15,144 bases of DNA from Bacillota bacterium. Its GTDB lineage: Bacteria; Bacillota; Limnochordia; Darwinibacteriales; Darwinibacteriaceae. Below are positions 7,111-13,976 of the stretch, piece by piece. Numbering within the stretch: position 1 is the stretch's first letter; each line of letters begins with the position of its first letter. The translations under genes and the position numbers were made by a program. The notes under the pieces were generated by a model. It was given only the letters and a program-made list of their open reading frames with translations, had not been told where the DNA came from and did no database searches. The stretch covers positions 1 through 15,144 of the forward strand of contig JAAYSR010000131.1 in assembly GCA_012518325.1 (NCBI GenBank), read 5' to 3'.

Positions 7111-8777
7111 TTTGCTTCACCCCTCACCTTAAAGACTTCCGGCCGGAGCTGGGTCCGTACCAGATGGGTCTGGCCCACGGTGCGAAAACCCCTGACCATC
7201 TGGAAGCTCTCTTCTTCCACTATGTAAACTTCACCGGAGGCGTCATAGCCAAGGCTCCCGGCATGCTCTCTGGTTTTTTCCTCCGCCAGCTCCCGGGCTT
7301 TCCCCAGATCAAAGAAGAGAGGCCGCTGGATCTCCCCCCGCCAGCCCATCTCCGGCACAGTAACCTTGCCGAGCTGGGTGTCAGCCTGCAGCGTAATGCC
7401 TGCGGTGGCCCTGGCTGCCGCCGCGCCGATGGCGTTGGCCCCGGCCCAGTAGGGTACTACCTCCCAGGACAGATTCATGCTCTCCGCCAATGCCGGAACA
7501 AAGACAGGGGCAGGGGCCCCCAGGCCCACAACCGCCCTCGGACGCAAATCAGGGGGATCAAGCACTTCCCGGATGGTATAAAGGGGCATGTTCTCAAGCT
7601 CAGCGTAAAACGCCTCCACCGCTTCCCGCAGCTGCCTGAGGAAAGCCTGGAATACCTCTTTGGCTAGAGCGTCTCCATCGATACCCAAAGATTCGCCCCA
7701 GGCCTGCCATCCCTGCCGGGCTGCTTCTGCCGAGCCGACCTGGGCCAGGCCCAGGGCAGCTGCCGCATCGGTGGGGGTCAAATGTTCTCCGCCCAGGCAA
7801 ACCGGCGTACCTGCCCGCTCAGGGCCGATAATGACGCCGCTGGACTTTTCGTATCTGATGCGGCTGTCGCCGCCCAGGCCGAAGGACCGTGCCAGGATCG
7901 CGGGAACCAGCGTTCTGTAGCCGGAAATCGTGGCGCCGTCCCTTTCGAAGAGCACTTCGCCGCCCACCACTGCCGCCAGGTCGGTTGTGGTCCCGCCGAT
8001 ATCCACAATCAGGTAATTGGCCTCTGTACACTGGGTCAGGGCTTTCACACCCATAATGCTGGCTGCCGGCCCGGACAGAATTGACTCTATGGGCCGCTCC
8101 GCGCAGGCGTCCAGGGTCATCGTTCCCCCGTCGGCCTTCAGAATCAGAATCTCGCCAACGGCTGACCCCTGTACTTCGCGCCAGACGCGCAAAAAATCCA
8201 GTTGATGCCTGGCAATTCTGGAGTTCAGATAGGCTGTTACAATTCGCCTGGGGAAATTGGCCCGTCCGGAGAGCCGGTGACCGAGGGTGATAATTCCGTT
8301 GTACCACTGGGAGATCTCATCCCTGAGGCGCTGCTCATGGCCGGGGTTGCGCTGGGAGAACTTGCCCACGATGGCTAAAGCCTCCCCTTCTGTGCCTCCG
8401 AGGACCTGCTTCAGGCCCCGGACCTGGTCCAGGTTCAAAGGGGCGGCCTCGCGCCCTCTGTGATCTATGTAGCCGTCCAGTTCGATGATGGGAAAAGAAA
8501 AATTGAGTGACTTTAAGTTCACACCGGGGCCGGGAACCGCCACAACCTGGGTTGGGGCACCCCGCCCCTCCACAATAAGATTGGTGGACAGCGTGGTGGA
8601 AAGGTGCAGTTTCAAGGGTTGGTCTTCTTTGTAATGCTCCAGCACTTTCTCCAGGGCCAAGGCGGTGCTGCCCAGCAGGTCCTTGGGGTCAGTGGGCACT
8701 TTGACCAGCGCCTCGACTTCTGCACCGCGCAGCAGCACGGCATCAGTGTTTGTGCCGCCCACATCGATGCCCGCCAT
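7107..8777 (-). CDS. Hydantoinase/oxoprolinase-family protein (short form)
   Basis: A 556-residue protein of the ASKHA-fold hydantoinase A/oxoprolinase family, whose members use ATP to open cyclic amides or to activate carbonyls, as in N-methylhydantoinase, 5-oxoprolinase and acetone carboxylase. The N-terminal phosphate loop is IDVGGTNTDAV (4-14), followed by the STTLSTNLIVEGRG segment. The middle holds GGTMTLDACAERPIESILSGPAAS, and the second phosphate loop is VDIGGTTTDLAAV. It is shorter than typical HyuA (near 690 residues), and I see no HyuB partner gene, so it belongs to a single-subunit subgroup with no settled reaction. The start is uncertain: ATG at 8777 has GGAGG 14 nt upstream; GTG codons at 8789 and 8798 are in frame and would add 4 or 7 residues. 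It lies just after the membrane-anchored protein gene and overlaps the deacetylase gene by 4 nt. Confidence 0.85.
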   Translation of the reverse strand: MAGIDVGGTNTDAVLLRGAEVEALVKVPTDPKDLLGSTALALEKVLEHYKEDQPLKLHLSTTLSTNLIVEGRGAPTQVVAVPGPGVNLKSLNFSFPIIELDGYIDHRGREAAPLNLDQVRGLKQVLGGTEGEALAIVGKFSQRNPGHEQRLRDEISQWYNGIITLGHRLSGRANFPRRIVTAYLNSRIARHQLDFLRVWREVQGSAVGEILILKADGGTMTLDACAERPIESILSGPAASIMGVKALTQCTEANYLIVDIGGTTTDLAAVVGGEVLFERDGATISGYRTLVPAILARSFGLGGDSRIRYEKSSGVIIGPERAGTPVCLGGEHLTPTDAAAALGLAQVGSAEAARQGWQAWGESLGIDGDALAKEVFQAFLRQLREAVEAFYAELENMPLYTIREVLDPPDLRPRAVVGLGAPAPVFVPALAESMNLSWEVVPYWAGANAIGAAAARATAGITLQADTQLGKVTVPEMGWRGEIQRPLFFDLGKARELAEEKTREHAGSLGYDASGEVYIVEEESFQMVRGFRTVGQTHLVRTQLRPEVFKVRGEAK

Positions 8778-8809
8778 GAACGCTGTCACAACCTCCACCC
8801 CCTTCAGTT

Positions 8810-9505
8810 CTAGAGCTTGGGCAGGGGACCGGCCATGCTCCTCAAGTTTGACGCCACGGCATAGGTTTCCCCGTCCTGTACGTAGAGGCTGACCCTCTTG
8901 ATCAAGCCGATGTTTTTCGCGTAATACTCATAGGTAACGAAATCTTCCACAGCCTGGCTTCTGCTCTTCACCGTCACTACCTCGAAAAAGGTGCCCATGG
9001 GCACTGTGACTGTTTCGTCCACAGCCAGGATCTCCCGGCGGAAGCCTTCGTCGTGCCAGGTATGGCCGGGGATCAGCGGAGCCTGCAGCGGGATGAGATT
9101 TCTGGCGGTTCCGCTGCCCCGCTCCTCGCGGTAGGCGGCATCCAGCAGGCTCTGGGACTCATAGAACTCCTCTTCGGACCAGATCACCCGCACCTCGTCC
9201 CGGCAGCATTCGAAGACCTGTGCCAGGTTGGTGCCGCTAAGATCTTCAATCTGGATAAAACCTGAATCCGCAAAGGTGACCTTGCGGGTAAAAGCGGCAT
9301 ATTCCATCCCTTCCCCGGCGAAAAAGTAGGTCATCCCCGGCAGGGAAGGAAAATAGGCCCGCAGATCCGCTGAGGCAGGCACCGCCTGCACAGCCTCCCC
9401 TTGCTCCGCTCCGTCCTCAGGCGGTTCCATCCACCTTAATACCAGAGCGGCTGCCAACACTACAATGATCAGCGAAAAGGTTAATCGCCAACCCTTTGCC
9501 TTCAT
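8810..9505 (-). CDS. Membrane-anchored extracytoplasmic protein of unknown function
   Basis: I do not recognise this 231-residue protein. It has a short basic start (MKAKGWR), one hydrophobic helix at about 8-24 that should act as an uncleaved anchor or signal, an acidic low-complexity linker at about 27-46, then a mixed alpha/beta domain outside the membrane. Visible features are YFPSLPGMTYFF near the start of the domain, an adjacent Cys100-Cys101 pair, and EYYAKNIGLIKRV near 193-205. That last pattern is common in small exported Bacillota proteins of beta-rich fold. There is no lipobox. It begins 10 nt after the MATE gene stop with GAGGGTG ahead of the ATG, and ends shortly before the hydantoinase gene, so it is part of that operon and probably acts at the cell surface in the same process. 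The specific role is unknown. Confidence 0.8.
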   Translation of the reverse strand: MKAKGWRLTFSLIIVVLAAALVLRWMEPPEDGAEQGEAVQAVPASADLRAYFPSLPGMTYFFAGEGMEYAAFTRKVTFADSGFIQIEDLSGTNLAQVFECCRDEVRVIWSEEEFYESQSLLDAAYREERGSGTARNLIPLQAPLIPGHTWHDEGFRREILAVDETVTVPMGTFFEVVTVKSRSQAVEDFVTYEYYAKNIGLIKRVSLYVQDGETYAVASNLRSMAGPLPKL

Positions 9506-9515
9506 CGGTACACCC

Positions 9516-10988
9516 TCACTTTATCTTGATGTTTTTCCACTTGCCTGAGTTATAGCGCAGAAGCACCAGGCTGGAACGGAGAACCTGATCGGTAACCAGA
9601 GCAACCCAGGCACCGTCGAGGCCCCAGTTGAACTGCCTGATCAAAACCAAGGCCAGGATGGGACGGACCAGCATGACCGTGAGGAAGGTGATCACCATGG
9701 TCGCCCTGGTGTCCCCTGCACCCCGCAGGGCGCCGGCCAGAATAAACTGGGAGGACTGGAAGGGCTGGACTAAGGCAACCAGCTTCAAGATCCTTGCCCC
9801 CTGGGCAATAATTTCCGGTTCATCTGTGTAGAGGCTGACAATCTGGCGCCCGAAGAAATAGAAGGTTCCAGCAAGAATCAGTGCTGTGATCATGCCCAGC
9901 CTCCTGGTATGGTTGCTGTAGCTTTGGGCCATGTCAGGGCGTTTCTTGCCCAGGCTCTGCCCCGCCAGGGAGGTGGCGGAAACTGCAAAGGCCTGTCCAG
10001 TCATGAAAGAGAGCGCCTGAATGTTCATGCCGATTTGATGGGTGGCATAGACCACCGTGCCCAGGGAGGCCACCGTCCGGGCATAGACGATGACGCCCGC
10101 CCGCATCGCGAGCTGCTCCATCATAGACGGAATGCCGATATAAATGATGTTGCGCATATGGCCCCACCGGATCTTGAACCGCTCTTTGAGCTCAAGGTGC
10201 AGGTAGTGATCTCCCTTCAGCACAACAGACAAAGCCATAATGAAAGCGACAAACTGTCCGATAATGGTTGCCAGGGATGCACCTGCCACTTCCAGGCGGG
10301 GAAAGCCAAAGTGGCCGTTAATCAACAGGTAGTTGCCCACTACGTTCACCAGGTTGGCCGTCAGATTGTAAATCATGGCCACCCGGGTGTGCCCGACCCC
10401 ACGCAGGGTGGCGGTAAAGGTGGAAGTTAACGCCAGGGGAACCAGGCCGACCATCTGGATCTTAAGGTAGACTGTTCCGCCGGCCAGCGTTTCGGGATCC
10501 GCTGCGCCCATGAAGCGCACCATATCTTCGGCAAAAATGTAGCCAACAATGGATGAGACCAGTGAAAGAACAAAAGTGAGGAAAAGGGCCTGGCGGAGAA
10601 TCTCATTGGCTTTCTTAGGCTCGCCGGCGCCGCGGTAGCGGGCAACCATGGCGGTGGCGCCGACATTCATGGCAATGAACATCGTCATCAGCAGAAACTT
10701 CGGCTGGGTGGTCAGGCCCACTGCAGTAATGGCCCAGGCCCCCAGTCCGCCAACCATCATCAGATCCACCATGGAGGTGAGCTGAGTCAGGGTGAGCTCC
10801 AGGAGCGACGGCCAGGCGAGGCGGACAATGTCAGAATAAAGCATGGAAGAAGTGATCCCTTCCGGGAGCTTTTTACTGACCCGGCCTTCACCGAGATCTT
10901 CAGTTCCGGTTTCTACTAAATCTAGCGCAAGGCGGCGCTGGGCGGTTTCACCCTTGCCCTGCAATTGATCTTGCTGCACTTTTGACAT
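9516..10988 (-). CDS. MATE-family efflux transporter
   Basis: A 490-residue integral membrane protein of the multidrug and toxic compound extrusion family, which exports organic cations or other small molecules in exchange for Na+ or H+. Two homologous six-helix halves are visible. The first starts at about residue 57 (IVRLAWPSLLELTLTQLTS) and includes MNVGATAMVARYRGAGEPKKA. The second contains FAVSATSLAGQSLGKKRPDMA and FILAGALRGAGDTRATM, the standard MATE repeats. The first 50 residues form a charged cytoplasmic extension, longer than in many MATE proteins. ATG at 10988 has AGGA a few bases upstream. It is the first gene of the seven-gene minus-strand run. A TTGGGA-18-TATATG element at 11006-11035 could be its promoter but would put the transcript start on top of the ribosome site, so I do not rely on it. 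The substrate is unknown. Confidence 0.92.
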   Translation of the reverse strand: MSKVQQDQLQGKGETAQRRLALDLVETGTEDLGEGRVSKKLPEGITSSMLYSDIVRLAWPSLLELTLTQLTSMVDLMMVGGLGAWAITAVGLTTQPKFLLMTMFIAMNVGATAMVARYRGAGEPKKANEILRQALFLTFVLSLVSSIVGYIFAEDMVRFMGAADPETLAGGTVYLKIQMVGLVPLALTSTFTATLRGVGHTRVAMIYNLTANLVNVVGNYLLINGHFGFPRLEVAGASLATIIGQFVAFIMALSVVLKGDHYLHLELKERFKIRWGHMRNIIYIGIPSMMEQLAMRAGVIVYARTVASLGTVVYATHQIGMNIQALSFMTGQAFAVSATSLAGQSLGKKRPDMAQSYSNHTRRLGMITALILAGTFYFFGRQIVSLYTDEPEIIAQGARILKLVALVQPFQSSQFILAGALRGAGDTRATMVITFLTVMLVRPILALVLIRQFNWGLDGAWVALVTDQVLRSSLVLLRYNSGKWKNIKIK

Positions 10989-11151
10989 TTTATCGTTCCT
11001 TTATACATATAATCTGATTTCTAATACTTTCCCAACTCCTTGCATTTCAAGCTGTTTAATGGGAATCAGCGGGCTGGCCGGTCCGGGAAAAACAGGATCC
11101 GCCCTTGCCTCCTGCTTTATATTAATTCCCCAAAAGGGTCCCTGTTCCTCC

Positions 11152-11180
11152 ATGCAATTGCATATTCACCCCTCGAGGGG
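11152..11180. repeat. Two adjacent perfect 12-bp palindromes upstream of the spore protein gene
   Basis: ATGCAATTGCAT (11152-11163) and CCCCTCGAGGGG (11169-11180) are each perfect inverted repeats with no spacer, separated by 5 nt. They lie 29-57 nt upstream of the ATG at 11209. The second would form a GC-rich stem in single-stranded DNA or RNA but has no loop or T-run, so it is not a terminator. They may be protein-binding sites in the spore-gene promoter or may affect the MATE promoter region on the other side. The palindromes are read directly; their function is inferred. Confidence 0.45.
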
Positions 11181-11188
11181 GGAGACTA
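11159..11188 (+). promoter_or_regulatory. Candidate sigma-G (forespore) promoter of the spore protein gene
   Basis: TGCATA (11159-11164), a 17-nt spacer and GAGACTA (11182-11188) match the sigma-G pattern TGAATA / CATACTA at five of six and five of seven positions with suitable spacing. Genes for alpha/beta spore proteins are normally sigma-G dependent. Transcription would start near 11195, very close to the ribosome site of the 11209 ATG, which weakens the case unless the internal ATG at 11230 is used. Confidence 0.3.
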
Positions 11189-11208
11189 AGCGTGGGAGTG
11201 ATGACCAG

Positions 11209-11397
11209 ATGAAACGTCGACGAGGCATCATGTCGGAACGGCTCAAATATGAGCTCGCCGATGAGCTCGGCTTTTCGCACAAAGTCAAAGACGGGGATTG
11301 GGGCAACATCACAACCCGCGAGGCCGGGTCCCTGGTACGGGCTGCCATCGAACGCGCTGAGAAGCAGATGAGTTCGAAGGGATCCGGCCCAGGCTAA
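11209..11397 (+). CDS. Alpha/beta-type small acid-soluble spore protein
   Basis: A 62-residue DNA-binding spore protein of the alpha/beta SASP family, which coats DNA in the dormant forespore and protects it from UV and heat; it is degraded at germination by the protease GPR. The sequence has the family plan: a first helix containing LKYELADELGF (12-22), whose Glu15-Leu16 fits the GPR cleavage site (E followed by hydrophobic, Ala, x, Glu), then GDWGNITTREAGSLV (29-43) and the helix VRAAIERAEKQM (43-54). A basic MKRRRG head precedes MSE. GGGAG lies 10 nt before ATG 11209. An in-frame ATG at 11230 has GAGG 4 nt ahead and is an alternative, but an RRRG-type head before MSE occurs in clostridial relatives as I recall them. 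It is transcribed alone, away from the MATE gene, and ends at a hairpin. This is the best evidence that the organism forms spores. Confidence 0.9.
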   Translation: MKRRRGIMSERLKYELADELGFSHKVKDGDWGNITTREAGSLVRAAIERAEKQMSSKGSGPG

Positions 11398-11401
11398 AAA
11401 A

Positions 11402-11429
11402 GTGCACCCCATAGCGGGGTGCGCTTTTG
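11402..11429. terminator. Bidirectional rho-independent terminator between the spore protein and lipoprotein genes
   Basis: GTGCACCCC-ATAGC-GGGGTGCGC forms a 7-bp perfect core stem (GCACCCC/GGGGTGC), extendable to 9 bp with one G-T pair. It is followed by TTTTGTT on the plus side and preceded by AAAAAA on the other side, which becomes a T-run on the minus strand. It lies between two convergent genes, 5 nt past the spore protein stop and immediately before the lipoprotein stop, and can serve both. Confidence 0.85.
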
Positions 11430-11810
11430 TTATCGCGATGATGTGTTGATGTAAACGCCGCTGCGGGGACCGACCCAGCGGTGCTGCACGTGCAGGGTGA
11501 GCCTGCCCTGGGGCACTCCCCTTAAGAAAAAGTAGCCGTCCCGATCTGTGTACACAGTCATGCCGGTTCCAACTATGGTCACCTTGGCATCGCTGAGGGG
11601 CCTGTAATGTCGATTGGGATTGCGTGCTACCGTGTAGCGAATATACTCGTCATAGGGGTCGTAGGACAGGTAGCCCCAGACCTCCGCCCTGTACCTGGAC
11701 GCCGGTTCAACCACAATCGGCACATCCAGATTGAGAAAAACCCTTCCCTGGCAGCCCGCCAAAAAAACTGCCAACACCATCAATGCGGCCAATCGCCAGG
11801 TCTTCTTCAT
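11430..11810 (-). CDS. Small lipoprotein with a carboxypeptidase-regulatory-like beta domain
   Basis: A 126-residue exported protein. MKKTWRLAALMVLAVFLAGC is a classic lipoprotein signal with lipobox LAGC and lipidated Cys20. The mature part has a short beta-rich segment (residues about 24-60) and then SDAKVTIVGTGMTVYTDRDGYFFLRGVPQG, the pattern of a CarboxypepD_reg-like/transthyretin-type sandwich (a variable strand, 'T-D-x-x-G-x-F-x-x-x-x-V-P-x-G'). Such domains usually serve in binding or as structural spacers; no enzyme motif is seen. I chose ATG at 11810 because GGAGGG lies 7 nt ahead; an upstream in-frame ATG would add 11 residues in front of the signal. It lies 91 nt downstream of the lacI-type gene on the same strand, so it may be co-transcribed. 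No specific function can be given. Confidence 0.8.
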   Translation of the reverse strand: MKKTWRLAALMVLAVFLAGCQGRVFLNLDVPIVVEPASRYRAEVWGYLSYDPYDEYIRYTVARNPNRHYRPLSDAKVTIVGTGMTVYTDRDGYFFLRGVPQGRLTLHVQHRWVGPRSGVYINTSSR

Positions 11811-11901
11811 AAAAAATCCCTCCAGATCCAACCCTTTTTCCATCCTATCAGACTATTCGAGGGAAGGTGCCGGTTTCTTGCTGTCTGCCGGCTTTTTTTC
11901 T

Positions 11902-12924
11902 TTAAGCTACCGGGCCGATCGTGTGGGTTTCATTAATGATTTTGACCGGAAGTGTTATCTGCACCGTCTCTTCATTGTCCTCGATCTGCCTCAGCAGCAC
12001 CCTGGCCACCTCCTGGCCCAGGCGAAAAACCGGCTGCTGCACCGTGGTCAGAGGCGGCATTAGGTACTGGCCCACCTCAATTCCGTCAAAGCCCATGATG
12101 GAAACCTGGCCTGGAACTGCCATGCCGGCTTCGCTCAGGGCCTGCAGGGCTCCGATGGCCATCAGATCATTGCAGGCAAAGATGGCAGTTGCCTCTCCCT
12201 TTTCGATCAGGGCAAGGTGTTGGCGCACCGCCTGATAGCCGCCCTGGCGCGTAAAGTCGCCGGGCCAGACCAGCTCTTTTCTGGGTTCAATGCCCAGGGC
12301 CGCCAGCCCGTCATAGTAGCCGGCGAGGCGTTTTTCCGTCGAGACCAGCCCCGGCTCGCCGGTGATTGTGGCAATGCGCCTGTGGCCTAAGGAACCTAGA
12401 GCAAGCACCGCCTCATAGGCTCCGCCCCGATTGTCCCCATCCACCCAGGACACCTCTTCGTCCACTGTACTGCCTAAAAAGGCAAAGGGCACGCGGGACT
12501 GCCTGAGGAGCTCAATGCGGCTGTCCTCCAGGAGGGGCTCGGTTAAAATGATCCCGTCCACCCTGCTGTGGGCAACGAGCTGTTTAATCATCTCCGTCAC
12601 GTTTTCCCTTTGGGCCTGGGGAAGCAATAGGCTGTAGCCCTGGGCAAAGAGCGTCTCACTCACTCCCTGCAGGTATTCCAGGAAAAAGGGATCTGCCATG
12701 GTCCGGGGCGCTTTGGGAAACATCAGGCCAATGGTCTTAGTCCGCCTTCTGGCCAGGTTGCTGGCTACCAGGTGCGGCTGGTAATTGTAGCGCTTGGCCA
12801 TCTCCAGAATCAGTTCCTTGGTCTCCGGTTTCACCCTGGGATCGTCAGCCAGGGCCCTGGAGACTGTGGCCTTGGAAAAGCCGCACTTTTTGGCCAGCTC
12901 AGCCATGGTGATCTTCTTCAGCAA
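11902..12924 (-). CDS. LacI-family transcriptional regulator
   Basis: A 340-residue repressor with an N-terminal helix-turn-helix (KITMAELAKKCGFSKATVSRALADD, about 4-28) and the LacI hinge (HLVASNLARRRTKTIGLMFP, about 51-70). A periplasmic-binding-protein-like effector domain follows, with IFACNDLMAIGALQAL and GFDGIEVGQYLMPPLTTVQQP, all standard. The start is the unusual TTG at 12924: it gives the normal LacI N-terminal length, and AAGAGG lies 9 nt upstream. The first ATG (12906) would remove six residues before the HTH and lacks a ribosome site. It begins 6 nt after the ECF S-component gene and so is probably co-transcribed with it, which suggests that it controls that uptake gene. The effector in this family is usually a sugar or nucleoside. 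No clear palindromic operator was found in 13471-13532. Confidence 0.93.
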   Translation of the reverse strand: MLKKITMAELAKKCGFSKATVSRALADDPRVKPETKELILEMAKRYNYQPHLVASNLARRRTKTIGLMFPKAPRTMADPFFLEYLQGVSETLFAQGYSLLLPQAQRENVTEMIKQLVAHSRVDGIILTEPLLEDSRIELLRQSRVPFAFLGSTVDEEVSWVDGDNRGGAYEAVLALGSLGHRRIATITGEPGLVSTEKRLAGYYDGLAALGIEPRKELVWPGDFTRQGGYQAVRQHLALIEKGEATAIFACNDLMAIGALQALSEAGMAVPGQVSIMGFDGIEVGQYLMPPLTTVQQPVFRLGQEVARVLLRQIEDNEETVQITLPVKIINETHTIGPVA

Positions 12925-12930
12925 TTCCCC

Positions 12931-13470
12931 CTACCTCTTTCTCCCGTAAGTATAGCGGTTCTTGCGGAGGGCCAGCACGATGGCGGGAACCAGGATGATC
13001 TGCAGGATTATGCCTGGCAGCGCGTTCACCAACGCCCCTGCCACAAAGATCTGCCAGGTAAAGGGGTTGCCTGCCAGCCCGTACAGGATGAAGCTGACCA
13101 TGCCCCACACCACGCGGCCTCCAGCCATGCCAAGAATCAGGCTTACATAGACGAAGGCGTTGTGGCGCGGCAGATGGCGGTAGAACCAGGCGGTCAAAAG
13201 GCCGTAGGCCGCCAGCTCAAAGGCCATGGCCACCGCTGTCGGAAAGAGCGGCGGCATCCCAAAGAGGAAACTGCGCAGCAGAGGCAGAATAAAGCCTACC
13301 AAAGCTGCCGCGGGACTGCCCAGTACAAAGCCGCCGAGCAATACAGGGAGGTGCATCGGCAGAAGCCTCTGCCCCAAGCCTGGGATTTGGGCAGTGAAAA
13401 ATGGCAGCACCAAACCTGCCGCGATCAGTAGACCAGCTATTGCTATTTGCTTCACAGAAAATTTGCGCAT
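12931..13470 (-). CDS. ECF transporter substrate-binding (S) component, substrate unknown
   Basis: A 179-residue integral membrane protein with about six helices. QRLLPMHLPVLLGGFVLGS (about 34-53), FGMPPLFPTAVAMAFELAAYG and GRVVWGMVSF are typical of energy-coupling-factor S components, which capture vitamins or other small molecules and pair with a shared EcfA1A2T module encoded elsewhere. I see no ATPase or T-component gene nearby. ATG at 13470 has GGTGGAG 6 nt ahead; the in-frame ATG at 13485 lies before that site and adds five residues. It shares a 62-nt divergent intergenic region with msrB, and no room exists for a vitamin riboswitch there. A LacI-type regulator follows 6 nt downstream. 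The vitamin or metabolite cannot be named from the sequence. Confidence 0.85.
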   Translation of the reverse strand: MRKFSVKQIAIAGLLIAAGLVLPFFTAQIPGLGQRLLPMHLPVLLGGFVLGSPAAALVGFILPLLRSFLFGMPPLFPTAVAMAFELAAYGLLTAWFYRHLPRHNAFVYVSLILGMAGGRVVWGMVSFILYGLAGNPFTWQIFVAGALVNALPGIILQIILVPAIVLALRKNRYTYGRKR

Positions 13471-13532
13471 AGATATCTCCACCATTCATATAAATTTAGC
13501 TGAGACACAGACTACAACCAGAGGTGATGGTC

Positions 13533-13976
13533 ATGAAACAAAAGCCTGCAAGGGATGAACTCAAAAAGAGGCTGACCCCGGAACAGTTTTACGTCACCCA
13601 GGAAAACGGAACAGAGCCTCCGTTTAGAAACGCCTACTGGAACAACACCAGGCCCGGCATTTACGTGGACATAGTCTCAGGAGCGCCCCTGTTCTCCTCA
13701 ACTGACCAGTATGATGCCGGCTGCGGCTGGCCCAGCTTTACCAGGCCCATCTCCCAGGAAGCTGTAGGCTTCGCCAAGGATACCTCCCACGGCATGATCC
13801 GCACCGAGGTGCGGAGCACAGAGGCAGATTCACATCTCGGCCATGTCTTTACAGACGGGCCCCAGGAAGCAGGCGGGCTGCGCTACTGCATCAACAGCGC
13901 AGCACTGCGCTTTGTTCCCAAGGAGGATCTGGAAAAGGAAGGCTACGGCCATCTGCTTTCCCTATTCCAGGATTGA
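13533..13976 (+). CDS. msrB: Peptide-methionine (R)-S-oxide reductase
   Basis: A 147-residue cytoplasmic repair enzyme that reduces methionine-R-sulfoxide in proteins using thioredoxin. YVTQENGTEPPFRNAYW, GCGWPSF (63-69), DTSHGMIRTEVRS, DSHLGHVFTDGP and RYCINSAALRF (117-127) are the family blocks. Cys119 is the catalytic nucleophile and Cys64 the likely resolving residue. The zinc CxxC pairs of other MsrB proteins are absent, as in the Bacillus subtilis-type enzyme. ATG at 13533 is preceded by GAGGTGAT, a near-perfect anti-16S match 8 nt away; GTG and ATG codons within that site are unlikely starts. It is transcribed away from the ECF gene. Its last 15 bases overlap the 3' end of the convergent HAD gene. 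No msrA is present in the window. Confidence 0.95.
   Translation: MKQKPARDELKKRLTPEQFYVTQENGTEPPFRNAYWNNTRPGIYVDIVSGAPLFSSTDQYDAGCGWPSFTRPISQEAVGFAKDTSHGMIRTEVRSTEADSHLGHVFTDGPQEAGGLRYCINSAALRFVPKEDLEKEGYGHLLSLFQD

Noticed and set aside
5773..7227. Long plus-strand open frame of 484 codons opposite the deacetylase gene
   Set aside because: It mirrors the conserved deacetylase gene on the other strand. Its translation is rich in Pro, Gly, His and Gln with no recognisable domain, and it has no convincing ribosome site.
9909..10430. Plus-strand 173-codon frame inside the MATE gene
   Set aside because: Antisense shadow of conserved membrane-protein codons; no ribosome site and no recognisable protein.
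11122..11412. Minus-strand 96-codon frame over the spore-protein gene
   Set aside because: The plus strand encodes a clear alpha/beta spore protein with its own terminator; the minus-strand translation runs through the terminator hairpin and has no family features.
13471..13532. Possible vitamin riboswitch before the ECF S component
   Set aside because: The divergent region is only 62 nt, with no conserved riboswitch core or terminator hairpin.
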